A stretch of DNA of 64,000 bases from Oscillospiraceae bacterium. Its GTDB lineage: Bacteria > Bacillota > Clostridia > Oscillospirales > Ruminococcaceae. The stretch lies in contig WRLG01000018.1 in assembly GCA_009777725.1 (NCBI GenBank), positions 1 to 64,000 of the forward strand, written 5' to 3'. Made by a program: the position numbers and the translations under genes. Of the stretch, positions 8,101 to 17,381 are shown piece by piece. A model generated the notes under the pieces. The model searched no databases, was not told the origin of the DNA, and saw only the letters and a program-made list of their open reading frames with translations. How positions within the stretch are numbered: the stretch's first letter is position 1; the number at the start of each line of letters is the position of its first letter.

Positions 8101-11100
8101 TTGAAGATGTTACTCCGTCATCAAAGTCCCATTCATGCTCATCACCACCAGCATCAATTGTATACCAATAGTCCAATTCATAGCCGAATAGGGTAGGCTT
8201 TGCCGGTTCGTCAATCGGAGTTCCATGTTCCACATTGCTGATTTGAGCAGGCGCGGGCATTCCGCCGTTTGGATTCCATGTGACGGTGTACTTATTAATA
8301 TCCCATATCGCATAATACGTAATACCGCCTACAGGCACGGTGTTTTCGCCTATTGAAACCCTATCCTCATCAAACCTAGTCACGTTGTTTACATCACGCC
8401 AACCTTTAAAAGCGTAACCTATTCTGTCCGGATTGGGGTTAGGGGCAGTAATGGTACTGCCAAAATCACGGTTTGCATCTACTGTTGGAGTTGGAGAATC
8501 CGATGTCCCCCAATTGTAATCCCATGTAACATTAAACGGTTTCGGAGTAAACTGTGCATAAAGCGTTGTGTCCTCATCTACCAAGTCAGTAGCAAAAATC
8601 CACTCATCGCCATCTTCGGTATACCAACCGTCAAACGTATGACCTTCTTTTTCCGGGTCGGGGGTAGGTCTGTTTTTGATTGTTTCGCCGTCATGTTCAA
8701 TTGATGTAGTGGGGGGGTTGCCGTCTACATTCCATGTTACAGTAAATTGCTCTGTCCACTGTGCATGTAGTGTTATGTTAGAGGTTACGCTATCCGTGCC
8801 TAGCTCCCATTTAGTGCCGCCTGTTTCCGCAGTGAACCAACCGTCAAATCTATAGCCCGCTCTTATTATCGGGTCTGCTATAGTTTCGGGCGCAATATGA
8901 GCATTAATCGTACTGCCGTGAGGTACGTCTTGAATTTGCGCGGGTTGAGGCGTTCCGCTGTGAGTATTGAAAGTTACAGTGTAAAGGTTAGTTGTTTGTG
9001 TCCATACCGCGGTGAAAGTTTTGTTACCGTGTGCGTCAGTCGGAATCTCGGTAACTATAGCACCCTCTGAATCTTCCCAACCGCCGAAAACATAATAATG
9101 TCCATCTGCGGGAGGCGGAGGGTTAAGCGTGTCAGCCAGTGGCAAAGTCTTACCCTCTGTATGGGTATAGCTGTTCCTCCCAAGGTCAGCTTCTTTCCAT
9201 GTTCCGTCACCTATGTTATATGTTATAGTATAAGTAGCAGGGTTAAAATTAGCAGTAATTGTAACATTATTGCCGGGCATGGTGAATGTCGTTTCTTCAG
9301 CAGTAGCACTTGCAAAAGTTACGCCGGACGATGTTGTAGTCCAATTAACAAACTCGTACCCCGGTGTAGGTACTGCCGTAATAGTAACAATCGTGCCTGC
9401 ATAGGCTTCTTCTGCTCCGTCAGTGACAGCTTTAGCGAAAGTGCGTGTTATCGTTCCGCCGTCCGTGGGGTTAGGCGTGAACGTCAAAGTATAAGGCTGA
9501 GCTATAGGAATTGAATTGGAGGGGGGGCTTTCTTCGAAATTAGAATTTGCAGGGTAGCTTACCGTGTAAGTCCCGTGCGGAAGACCTGTAATTTCTCCGT
9601 TAACATCTGCGGTTCTTGTTGTCCGCCCGCCTTCCGAATCGGTAACAATATAGGGTTCGTTCGGCGTTAAGCCTGTAATTTTTCCATCGCTTCCGCCGTT
9701 GGTGGTAACAGGCTCGCTATCTCCGGCAGCTACATTGGGGGCGGCGCGTGTTCCTTTAATTACCTCAAATTTAACAGTAAAGCTGTCGCTAAAAGTCCCT
9801 GTTGAGCTAGCCTTATTTCCTGTCACGACAACAGTCGCCTCATATTTTCCCACGCCAAGGTTGGCTACAGGTCTTACAGAAATTGTCTGATTTCCGCCTA
9901 CCAGAATTCCAGGGGCAACGGCGGCGTTATTTACAACAATTTCAAAAGCAGTTGGGTTCAAACCGCTTATAGTAGTGCCTAAAGCACCCGTAGGCTGATT
10001 GCCCGTATTTGTAACCGTTACGAATTGGGCGGCAGGTTGCGCGGTATTTGCGTTGTCGTCAGTATCCTCCGTATAAGGAACACTGCCAAAATCACGTTCT
10101 TTCGGCGTTATCTCTATTTTATATTCTGGCGCGGTTATGTCGAATGTACCTTTCGGCAAAGTATTAGTGTCTGCGGTTAATGCTTCGCCGCCAGTTAATT
10201 CATTCCCCTTGCCGTCATCGTATGTAACAATAATTGACTTGCCGTCATGCACATAATAATCCGCTTTGTCTCCGATTGAGCCGCCGTCGCTAATGGTTAG
10301 CGTAATATTTCCGTTATTGGGGTCATTGTTAAACGCGTCTATGTCATCGTATTTCAGCAAGTTATCAGCATTGTCAGTACCGTCCTCATATTTAATAAGG
10401 ATTTCGAGAGCCGAAAGGTCAAGGTCATCACCGTGAGTGTAACCGTCCATTTTAGGCGGGGTTACTATTTCAATGTCTGATATTCTTGCTCGGGCGGTCG
10501 GGTCTGTGAAAGTATACGTAAGCGTAACAGTTTTGCCAGCATTGCTTATAGTTCTGCTTGTTGCGGTTTCCCCATCAATCTTAGCATTTGCCAATGTCAG
10601 CCCTTCAAAAGTATGATTGGTGTTAGTAGAAACAACAACCGTAACAGTATATACCGAATCGCCTCTGAATTTTTCTTCAGCAGGTGTAGCGACACGCGAC
10701 CATGTTACGCTATCAACCATGTACCAATCCAAGTCGTCTATTTCGCGTGAATGGTTAGGGTTAGCGGTATTATTGTCAGCAATCACATTGCCTGTTCTGG
10801 GAGGGGTTACACCTATGATTTCTACGGGGGTTATGGGTTTGGCTATAATATTAGCTTGACCGTTACCGGGCGGGGTAAGCGTGTAATTTCCTGCTTTTGC
10901 TCCGCCTAGCCCAAATCCGCTGAAAGTAACCGTTTTGCCGTTTGCGGCATCCTTGTCAGCAAAAGCCGCAGTTCCGCCTTCTAAAGTTACATAGCCAATG
11001 TCAGCGGTGACAAGCCCGTAAATATTCATACTAGTGCGATTGCTGATAGTAGCATTAGTCGTGCCGTTATAAACTTTTTCGGGTACGCTCGGCTGTGTTA

Positions 11101-14100
11101 CGGTAACCTCCTTAGGCGTAATATTAGCTTTGCCCTTTGCAGGTTGAGTAATAGTATAATTTCCTGCGTGTGTGCCGCCTAGGGCAAAATTGCTGAAAGT
11201 AACAGGTATATCGTTATCAACGTCTATTTCGTCAAAAGTTGCACTTCCGCCTGTTAGAGTTACTGTATCGTCGTTGACAAGCCCGTTAATAGTTGCCGTG
11301 CCGATACTAGCGGCAGGAACAGTATTATCGCCGTCATAAACTTTATTGCCTACGCTCGGCGTTGTTACGGTAACAGGTTTTGGCGTGATAGTGATAGTAA
11401 TGACGAAGTTTTCGGGATTATGGGTAGCAGTCGCCGCAACGCTGACGGTTACTGTAATCGTACCCGCCCCCCGGACTGTTAAAACGCCCGTGTTCGTGTT
11501 AATTGTTGAAGCCGCAACAGTTCCTCCTGTGGCGGATGCTGTTCCGCTGATAGAATAAGTCAAAACCCCTGCTCCGGGTTCACCATCGTCCGGCGTTCTG
11601 ACATCTATTAAGTCAGCAACATTTATAGTAAGATTTTCGGCATATTCCCTTGTTAGGTCGTCAGCGTTGGTTGTGAATGTAAGTTCAGGGCCTATTTTCT
11701 TTATATCATATTGCCTCAGCGAACATTCGCCGTCAATCATGCAGTTGGCAGCATCATAATTAACATCGCCCACATATTCAGCCATTATGTCATGATTTCC
11801 CGCCTGCAATTGTTCGACAGCGGTTGCAGAGAGAACATTGGGGTCACCAGTGGCTTCTAAATTTACATAAGCGTAAGTAACAACACCATCTGCTTCTCGG
11901 GTAATAACAAACCTAACCTGCCCGCCCGGAGGAATAGCTCCGGCGATTCCTGTTACGGTCGCACTCAGCGTAGTATCAAATCCGCCAACGCCGACTTCAT
12001 AGCTTCTCGCCACTAAAGCAACTGTAGGCGTTGCTTTATTTACAGTAAGAGCACCAGTCTCAAAAGTGAAAAATCCGCCTGCGGGGTTAGGTATTCTTAC
12101 GGTAATCGTATCACCGTGATTACCCCTGCCGTTCGTGCCTGTAGGGTTGCCAACAACAGCCAAAATATTACCGCTTTCCAGGGTGGTCGTAATATTATAT
12201 CTACTAGGAGCAAAATCACCATCGTTGTACTTGGCAGTCTTTGTAGTTCCGTCATTATAATGAACTATTGCTTCAAGCCCCGCAAGTGAGAGCGGGTCGC
12301 CGTGGGTGTAAGACATTGTAGTTGGGTCTTGCCCCGGAGTGATATTGCTAACAATCGCTTCCTCGGTTATCGGAAAAGTATACGTAAGCGTAACAGTGCG
12401 CTCAACGTCATCACGTGCAATAGTTGTCGGCGCAAATCCGTTAACAGTCGCGGTCAGAGAGCCCGAGTTTGAACCCCCCGCGAAGAAATGGTAAGCGTCA
12501 ACCGCCGTGAGCGTAACAGTAGCAGTATATACCGTGCCGCCGATAAATCTGCCTGTCGGCGAAAGCGCGGGAGACCATGTTACGTTGCTGACCTCAAACC
12601 CGCTATTGCTTCCCGCACCTATAGTCGCCGTGGGATTCGGTGCAATTGCCACTGCAGGCGCATCCACTTCAATATTAGCAACATCTATACGAGTAATAGT
12701 TGAAAAAGCATAAGGGTGAGCCCTGTCGGGTGTACCCGATACCTTGTAATCAAGCACTTGATTCCCGGCAGTGTCTTTAAAACCAGCCAAGGTTATCGTA
12801 TAGTTAGTGTTATATAAAAGCCCGCTGTAAGGAATCGTCAATACAGAACGCCCGCCAATACCTACGCCCCAATTGCTCCCAGCCACATTCACGGTAGAAG
12901 TAAAGTTTCCGTGATTCGGCGTAAGCTGAACCGTCCCCGCTGATGTATCCATAACGCGGTCAAAGGTGACCACTATATTGCCGCTTACGGGATGCCTTTC
13001 ATCAAGCGCGCTCGGCAGAACGCTCACAACCGTAGGCGCAGTAATAGCCCCCCAAGTCCGCCTAACTATAATCGCGCCCTCAACGTCGCCGGACTTCACT
13101 ACACCCGGTGTAACGCCTGCAATCGCCGAAGTTACATTAACCTCGTTAATGCTCGCCGTTACATTGTCCGCGAAAACATAATTGGAGCTAATCGGTCGAA
13201 GCACAGCTTGAACCTCGTAAGTATCCTCCCCGAAAGGGTCTTGCACAGGTGACCATTGGACTTTATTCGTGCCTGCATTAACAAATTCAAAATTGCTCTG
13301 GTTAAGCGTTAAAGTGGTATTGTAATCCCCAAAATTGCTTGTACTCCCCGTAACGGTATCCGTCTGCGGAGTGCCCGTGCGCGGCTCGTCTACGGTTATG
13401 TTTACGGTTGTGATTTCTGCGGGTTTTACTTTGAAAGTGACATCAACTTTATATTCCTCCGTAGAATTGCCCGACACAAATGATACTGTTATTTGTGCAT
13501 TGTAAGTTCCCGCGTCAAGCTCATTAATCGGGGCGACTGAAAAAGAGCCGATAGTGTTTGAGTTTATGCCACCTATAGTAATGGCATCCCCCGGGTTCTC
13601 GCTTTTAACATCTTGACCATCGTTATCCTTTCCGCTTAACTCAAATACATCCGCATTGTCGCCGGATAATACGATTTTCAAGTCCCCTGTATTACGATTA
13701 CCCGCATTGTTAATGGGTATTCCTTTTTGCGGAATATCCATGTAACCGAAAAAATCCTCAAAATTAACCGGGTCGGAATCCAATTCCAACTCATAAATAC
13801 CCACCATAAGCTTTATGTACTTATATTCAGACTTGGGGCTAAACTCGCCTATTTCCAATTCCTCATCAGTGGTAGGCGGGGGGAAGTTTTCCAAATTTGT
13901 AATATACTGATAGTCATCGCCGATGATGTTGACAGTAATGCCTCCTTCATCTCCGCCGTTCCCTCTACCCATAGCTGAGCCGTTTCCCTGGTCAACGCTG
14001 CTACCTGCAATTGCTTCTATTATGCCGCTGGTTATGGTTATTGTTCCGCTAGGAGTAGTTGCACCGTTTGCCCCTATACCGGCACCAGTTCCGTTACCGA

Positions 14101-14935
14101 CAGCTTTAATTGAGCCGCCTCTTACAGTGATTCCTCCGTTGCCGACCGATATACCCGCGCCGTTTAAGCCGCCATGCGCTTCAATTGAGCCGCCGTTTAC
14201 GACTAAGGTACTGCCATTGCTGTCCAAGCCTATTCCCGCATTATTCGCACCTACTTCCGTTGAGTCGGACGTTGACGTAGCTTTAACATTACCTCCGTTT
14301 ACTGTAAAAATACCGTTTGTAGGGCTTCCGTTTACAATTATAGCGCGACCTAATGAATTGTTCACGTCCAACTGTCCCATGCTCTGCCGCGTGGATTGAG
14401 CGTAAATGCTTATATTTCCCGGTGTACCAGATACAGTATTAATAGCTCCAAGACTGTTAGCTACGTCTATTGTCAAACGAGCATTGTCCATAAGTATAAT
14501 TCGCGCCGTTCCTACAGTGGGTGCTATCAATCGTGCTGACAACGTAAATGTCCCATCAATAATATACCAATGGTCTAACAATGCAATTTCATTAGCATTA
14601 ACATAGCTTGTATTACTAACATTAATCGAAGGGTTGCCAATCCATACAGCATCATGAAAATCTGCTTGACTTCGTATTATAGACACGCGTTCTGATGATT
14701 CGTTTTCAAAGATATTTTGAATCTGAGAAGCAGTAGGAATGTCTTGACGAACCAATCTCATTGTCCTTGTTATGTGACCCCCGTTAACTTCATCCCAATC
14801 AAAAAAAGTGACAACCTCATCCGGGGGTGTATCCGCCCCCGCTGTAAATGAAACCAAATCGGAAACAGGAACTATGCCCAGAATGATTGAAAGCGATATT
14901 GTCAAAGCTGTAAGCCTTTTAAAAATATTTAACAT
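5192..14935 (-). CDS. Giant secreted multidomain repeat protein (beta-helix, SbsA/Big, YDG, InlB-type repeats)
   Basis: The protein has about 3247 aa. ATG 14935 is chosen because AAAGGGGG sits just before it and a signal peptide (FKRLTALTISLSIILGI) follows directly. Domains in approximate order: a Gly/Asn-rich beta-helix-like region with GGSI repeats (100-340); a Big_5/SbsA-like Ig domain with VTFDRVMD (645-755); Big_3-like domains with YTHGDPL; two YDG repeats (NKVYDG, EKVYNG; 1190-1370); a GSVPYT...VTNTGNQ sheath-like domain (1610-1735); a divergent InlB B-repeat; about eight tandem Listeria-Bacteroides repeats with GYxFDGW-type cores (1910-2530); Big_2-like domains (2600-2990); one more InlB-type repeat (about 3000-3065); and a C-terminal domain ending in a very basic tail. 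No LPXTG, S-layer-homology or choline-binding anchor was recognised. It is probably an adhesin or surface scaffold; the ligand is unknown. Confidence 0.85.
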   Translation of the reverse strand: MLNIFKRLTALTISLSIILGIVPVSDLVSFTAGADTPPDEVVTFFDWDEVNGGHITRTMRLVRQDIPTASQIQNIFENESSERVSIIRSQADFHDAVWIGNPSINVSNTSYVNANEIALLDHWYIIDGTFTLSARLIAPTVGTARIILMDNARLTIDVANSLGAINTVSGTPGNISIYAQSTRQSMGQLDVNNSLGRAIIVNGSPTNGIFTVNGGNVKATSTSDSTEVGANNAGIGLDSNGSTLVVNGGSIEAHGGLNGAGISVGNGGITVRGGSIKAVGNGTGAGIGANGATTPSGTITITSGIIEAIAGSSVDQGNGSAMGRGNGGDEGGITVNIIGDDYQYITNLENFPPPTTDEELEIGEFSPKSEYKYIKLMVGIYELELDSDPVNFEDFFGYMDIPQKGIPINNAGNRNTGDLKIVLSGDNADVFELSGKDNDGQDVKSENPGDAITIGGINSNTIGSFSVAPINELDAGTYNAQITVSFVSGNSTEEYKVDVTFKVKPAEITTVNITVDEPRTGTPQTDTVTGSTSNFGDYNTTLTLNQSNFEFVNAGTNKVQWSPVQDPFGEDTYEVQAVLRPISSNYVFADNVTASINEVNVTSAIAGVTPGVVKSGDVEGAIIVRRTWGAITAPTVVSVLPSALDERHPVSGNIVVTFDRVMDTSAGTVQLTPNHGNFTSTVNVAGSNWGVGIGGRSVLTIPYSGLLYNTNYTITLAGFKDTAGNQVLDYKVSGTPDRAHPYAFSTITRIDVANIEVDAPAVAIAPNPTATIGAGSNSGFEVSNVTWSPALSPTGRFIGGTVYTATVTLTAVDAYHFFAGGSNSGSLTATVNGFAPTTIARDDVERTVTLTYTFPITEEAIVSNITPGQDPTTMSYTHGDPLSLAGLEAIVHYNDGTTKTAKYNDGDFAPSRYNITTTLESGNILAVVGNPTGTNGRGNHGDTITVRIPNPAGGFFTFETGALTVNKATPTVALVARSYEVGVGGFDTTLSATVTGIAGAIPPGGQVRFVITREADGVVTYAYVNLEATGDPNVLSATAVEQLQAGNHDIMAEYVGDVNYDAANCMIDGECSLRQYDIKKIGPELTFTTNADDLTREYAENLTINVADLIDVRTPDDGEPGAGVLTYSISGTASATGGTVAASTINTNTGVLTVRGAGTITVTVSVAATATHNPENFVITITITPKPVTVTTPSVGNKVYDGDNTVPAASIGTATINGLVNDDTVTLTGGSATFDEIDVDNDIPVTFSNFALGGTHAGNYTITQPAKGKANITPKEVTVTQPSVPEKVYNGTTNATISNRTSMNIYGLVTADIGYVTLEGGTAAFADKDAANGKTVTFSGFGLGGAKAGNYTLTPPGNGQANIIAKPITPVEIIGVTPPRTGNVIADNNTANPNHSREIDDLDWYMVDSVTWSRVATPAEEKFRGDSVYTVTVVVSTNTNHTFEGLTLANAKIDGETATSRTISNAGKTVTLTYTFTDPTARARISDIEIVTPPKMDGYTHGDDLDLSALEILIKYEDGTDNADNLLKYDDIDAFNNDPNNGNITLTISDGGSIGDKADYYVHDGKSIIVTYDDGKGNELTGGEALTADTNTLPKGTFDITAPEYKIEITPKERDFGSVPYTEDTDDNANTAQPAAQFVTVTNTGNQPTGALGTTISGLNPTAFEIVVNNAAVAPGILVGGNQTISVRPVANLGVGKYEATVVVTGNKASSTGTFSDSFTVKFEVIKGTRAAPNVAAGDSEPVTTNGGSDGKITGLTPNEPYIVTDSEGGRTTRTADVNGEITGLPHGTYTVSYPANSNFEESPPSNSIPIAQPYTLTFTPNPTDGGTITRTFAKAVTDGAEEAYAGTIVTITAVPTPGYEFVNWTTTSSGVTFASATAEETTFTMPGNNVTITANFNPATYTITYNIGDGTWKEADLGRNSYTHTEGKTLPLADTLNPPPPADGHYYVFGGWEDSEGAIVTEIPTDAHGNKTFTAVWTQTTNLYTVTFNTHSGTPQPAQIQDVPHGSTINAHIAPETIADPIIRAGYRFDGWFTAETGGTKWELGTDSVTSNITLHAQWTEQFTVTWNVDGNPPTTSIEHDGETIKNRPTPDPEKEGHTFDGWYTEDGDEWIFATDLVDEDTTLYAQFTPKPFNVTWDYNWGTSDSPTPTVDANRDFGSTITAPNPNPDRIGYAFKGWRDVNNVTRFDEDRVSIGENTVPVGGITYYAIWDINKYTVTWNPNGGMPAPAQISNVEHGTPIDEPAKPTLFGYELDYWYTIDAGGDEHEWDFDDGVTSSMTLHAKWKDKEFKVTFDAGEGATFPDDGGGRTVIIDTQEGEPVDKDDIPTPDRGTDYEFDGWYVGDEEWNPDDGVTSDITITARWAVHVTWDANGGTNPPAPTKVTLGNPVAEPATTPTPPSGGKEFKGWALDKDYDGAKDGDGNDEFWKFNTLITAPTTLYAIWGNRSFNITYDLDGGTGNPGGSYDYGTGISKDDMPKPTKPGYDFDGWYEGNTEVEEIGDDRHGDIDLTAKWAKLWTVTVSGGTVNGTGGNIRNRAPNGTSAQFRENWGVNITAGDPPETYQRFSHWSVTAGSVDASSGTFTMPGNDVSITAVFESEIRSIKVTPNPASVFRGDSITFAASVEVYDGAAQTVTWTIESPDGTPIHSGTTISDSGVLTVSAEEQNTTLRVRATSTVDTNMSGTATANIFHKPVDADIQVDPPTARRFLGQEQDYTAISAKIDELLKDFASTLGYDDDDDPITANASVTYTWELLDKDGNAVVSTITYDKNTATVTIASNETKTDLTVKVTATVKRHESDIDPIILYGTASLVVEMPNITINSPASELSKGNTYQFEADLQGMPPDTPVTWSIDGANDPETKIDPDTGELVVGRYETSENITVTAVVEYLGEPYSDDENLDIKFVPVESITDVPTSTVAGDNLTLTGTVGPSNATNQTIVWEIVDDGGTGAKIIGGELVTDNYGEVIVRAIIKDGKGDGEDYEQEFTIIIRRPTYEITLDANGGNLSTDTITTRESDGKVGSIPTPTRPGYIFEGWFDSDGNLVTTDYVFSSDATITAQWRAVEVRNNQGSGGEDTPERNIGFGTGNVGMYFRGKNDGTRILYWFENHPKIMYSGVELILNINLDYSTFLNEVKINGIVLTEGEHYTSRSGSTIIDFNPDYLNTLGFGQHTISVKFQNFDLIAPFFIVDDVSSGTDMATRGISLNFGGSNSYNPMAGGFTAIIPKLGGIKRKQRRKGLRLRILYRVIR

Positions 14936-14989
14936 AATAAAAACCCCCTTTATAATTAACATTTAACATTTAACAGTTAAATGATTATG

Positions 14990-15196
14990 TCAAGTTAAGC
15001 CTAATTCAGCCTCTCTTTCTAAGATAGCTTTTTTAAATTCCTCATCAGCATTAAGCCGCCGAAGCTCGGCTACTGCTTCATTAATATTTTTGTCATTTAC
15101 GGATTCGAGTTTTTCTAGGTCTTCATCGGTCTCTGCGGCTAGGAAGTGAAGCCAAAGTTCCATAGGTGTCTTTGAATATTTAAGTTGCTTTTCCAT
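14990..15196 (-). pseudogene. C-terminal remnant of an Rpn / PD-(D/E)XK nuclease-family protein
   Basis: The 68 aa (KYSKTPMELWLHFLAAET..., then LRRLNADEEFKKAILEREAELG) resemble the extreme C-terminus of clostridial Rpn-family transposase-like nucleases, which are normally about 250-300 aa. No nuclease core is found upstream. A GAGGAGTGG site precedes the ATG, so a short peptide may still be made. I read it as debris of a mobile nuclease gene; this rests on recalled family pattern only. Confidence 0.45.
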
Positions 15197-15223
15197 CTTT
15201 ATAAGCCACTCCTCGTAGTTTGT

Positions 15224-15643
15224 TTATTTTGCCGTTGAAATTTTTTTAATAAATTCAGCCGGAGACAATGCGGAAACAGGTGAATCTTTGAAGTCTTTCT
15301 CATTTCGAGTTATTATGTAGTCCGCTTTATAACGATAAGCACTGTATGCGAGGAGAGAATCCTCATAATCCGGCATATCGGAATCAAGCGCGGGGTTTAC
15401 ATCGGCGGCGAAAACATCCAGAACTTTCAAGTTGTCAATAAGTTTTTTTATAACTGCTCTTGCTTCTTTTTCGGTTTTTCCTTCACGCCGCAAGATATAG
15501 AAAATGTCTGTTGTTTGGCTGGCGAGAATCATGCCGATTATTTGTGCTCCGCAGAGATTCAAAAACTGCGATGAGTGCTCGAAATGCGGCTTTCTTTCTG
15601 TAAGCACATCTATGATGATATTGGTATCAATCAAGATTTTCAT
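15224..15643 (-). CDS. PIN-domain ribonuclease toxin (VapC-like)
   Basis: This 139-aa PIN protein begins MKILIDTNIIIDVLTER, giving the first catalytic Asp. Later acidic residues are in DSDMPDYEDSLLAYSA and the terminal Asp in YIITRNEKDF. Family knowledge: PIN toxins are Mg-dependent RNases that cut tRNA, rRNA or mRNA. ATG 15643 is preferred over an upstream start because the PIN fold begins there. It overlaps the preceding antitoxin gene by 17 bp. Confidence 0.87.
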   Translation of the reverse strand: MKILIDTNIIIDVLTERKPHFEHSSQFLNLCGAQIIGMILASQTTDIFYILRREGKTEKEARAVIKKLIDNLKVLDVFAADVNPALDSDMPDYEDSLLAYSAYRYKADYIITRNEKDFKDSPVSALSPAEFIKKISTAK

Positions 15644-15860
15644 ATTTTTGAGCCACTCTCTCCGATTTGAACTTTTTAATGTCGTCATTATAATTGGGTA
15701 TAATTCCCTTTATATCATCCGTCCAGCAACTTTTCTCTTTGGGCGCAGATAAGACGGCAATATCTCTGCCGTTTTTAGTAATACGAATTTCCTCCCGCCC
15801 TGCAAGCATAAGATACTTTCCGAAGTTGGCTTTAAAGTCAGTTGCTGTTATTTGTAACAT
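15627..15860 (-). CDS. Phd/YefM-family antitoxin
   Basis: The 77-aa protein starts MLQITATDFKANFGKYL, the Phd/YefM dimerisation and DNA-binding fold, followed by the strand pair EEIRITKNGRDIAVLSAP and a charged toxin-binding tail. ATG 15860 is chosen because AAAGGGG lies 8 bp upstream; an ATG two codons earlier is too close. It forms an overlapping pair with the PIN toxin gene. Confidence 0.87.
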   Translation of the reverse strand: MLQITATDFKANFGKYLMLAGREEIRITKNGRDIAVLSAPKEKSCWTDDIKGIIPNYNDDIKKFKSERVAQKYENLD

Positions 15861-16198
15861 AAACATGCCCCTTTGTGACATTTTTTTATATTGCAGGCGT
15901 ATTTTTGCTCCGGCAACTGTCGCGGCAAGCAAAAAAATTGCTCGGAATTTAAGCGATTCAGACTATTGGTACGGCTTTTTAACGGCATTTTGGGCGCATT
16001 TATCTCAATATAACATATTAGATTATTATTTATTATATTTTACCAGAATATCTTTAAAATGTCAATGCTTTTTTATGCAAATTTTTGTAAATTCACAAAG
16101 TATTTACAATATATAGTTTAGTAATATTTATTTGGGAAGTCACGGTTTGTTCATTTTTTGTACAGCACAATTTCAATTATTAATTTTCTGTGAAGATA
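15861..16198. other. AT-rich gap, no gene recognised
   Basis: This stretch between the divergent Phd/PIN pair and the fatty-acid operon shows only short chance reading frames without ribosome sites. The antitoxin promoter must lie in its left end, but no strong -35/-10 pair stood out. Confidence 0.5.
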
Positions 16199-16227
16199 TT
16201 GACAAGAGCCTTGAAAAATATTACAAT
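16199..16227 (+). promoter_or_regulatory. Promoter of the fatty-acid synthesis operon
   Basis: TTGACA at 16199-16204 and TACAAT at 16222-16227 are spaced by 17 bp, leaving a leader of about 105 nt before fabH. I saw no clear FapR- or FabT-type operator. Confidence 0.7.
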
Positions 16228-16340
16228 AATATTATATATATTATTTATACAAACCGCGCCGCCCTTAAAAGCAAAGGGAGCTTGCTCTTGATTCAATGGC
16301 GATTCGACCGGGCGGAAGATTGAAATGGGGGGTATTTGAA

Positions 16341-17342
16341 TTGTGCGGAATAAACATACTCGGCACGGGCGCGTATCTGCCGGAAATCCGCGTTGACAAC
16401 AATATGCTTGCGGACTTGGTCGATACCAGCGATGAATGGATAACCACGCGCACAGGCATGAAGCAACGGCACATGGTGAACGGGGAAACAACTTGGTATA
16501 TGGGGGCGATGGCTTCCAAGCGGGCTATAGAAGATGCGGGCATTGATGCCTCGGAAATCGGGCTGATTGTGGATGCTACGATTACCAGCGATTTTTACAC
16601 GCCCTCGGCGGCTTGCGTGATTCAGCGCGAAATCGGAGCGTTCAACGCGGCGGCTTTTGACTTAAATGCGGCTTGCACCGGGTTTGTCTATTCTCTCGAC
16701 ACGGCAAAGCGTTTTTTGCAGACCGACCCTAACTTAAAATATGTCTTGGTGGTCGCGAACGAAATGCTTTCGGGGATTACTGATTTTACCGACCGCTCAT
16801 CTTGTATCCTCTTCGGGGACGGGGCGGGGGCGGTAATCATTGAACGCTCGGAAAAGCTTTACGGCAGTTGGCTGGGCGCGAACGGAAATCTGGCTCACGC
16901 GCTTTATGCGAAGCTGGCGTTAAATTCGCACCCTTTTAAAAGCGGAGAGCCCGTTTCAATCAAAAATTCCGAAACCGAATTCACCGAAAGCCCGGCAAAG
17001 CTTGTTCAGCATGGCAAGGACGTTTATAAATTCGCCACAAACGCACTCCCTACGGCATCCTTAAACGCGTGCAAAAGCGCGGGTATTGACATAAGCGAAA
17101 TCGATGTGTTTATCCCGCACCAAGCTAACATACGCATCATTGAAACAGCTTCTAAGAATCTTAATATCCCTATTGAAAAGTTCATTCTGAATCTGCAGAA
17201 TGTCGGCAATACATCGGGTGCTTCAATCCCTCTGGCATTTGATAAATTTGTCAAAAACGGACATATTAAGCGCGGACAAAAATGCTGCTTGGTAGGCTTC
17301 GGAGCAGGCTCTACCTTAGGAGCCATTGTTTTGGAATACTGA
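16341..17342 (+). CDS. fabH: Beta-ketoacyl-ACP synthase III
   Basis: FabH starts fatty-acid synthesis by condensing acetyl-CoA (or a branched acyl-CoA) with malonyl-ACP. The 333-aa protein has the catalytic triad: Cys112 in NAACTGF, His260 in IPHQAN and Asn290 in VGNTSGAS. TTG 16341 is chosen because GGGGGG lies 8 bp upstream and the conserved start GINILGTGAYLP follows; an upstream ATG adds 15 residues unlike any FabH. It is the first gene of the operon, 39 bp ahead of fabG. The fabK and fabD genes that often lie between fabH and fabG in Firmicutes are absent here. Confidence 0.96.
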   Translation: MCGINILGTGAYLPEIRVDNNMLADLVDTSDEWITTRTGMKQRHMVNGETTWYMGAMASKRAIEDAGIDASEIGLIVDATITSDFYTPSAACVIQREIGAFNAAAFDLNAACTGFVYSLDTAKRFLQTDPNLKYVLVVANEMLSGITDFTDRSSCILFGDGAGAVIIERSEKLYGSWLGANGNLAHALYAKLALNSHPFKSGEPVSIKNSETEFTESPAKLVQHGKDVYKFATNALPTASLNACKSAGIDISEIDVFIPHQANIRIIETASKNLNIPIEKFILNLQNVGNTSGASIPLAFDKFVKNGHIKRGQKCCLVGFGAGSTLGAIVLEY

Positions 17343-17381
17343 TTATTCATTATAAAAAAGGGAGAAAGGTTGGTATGATTT

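Noticed and set aside
13923..14399. 158-aa plus-strand frame rich in Pro/Ala
   Set aside because: It is the antisense shadow of the Gly-rich beta-helix part of the giant protein.
16132..16323. 63-aa frame upstream of fabH
   Set aside because: It crosses the promoter, has no ribosome site, and its sequence looks like translated AT-rich spacer.
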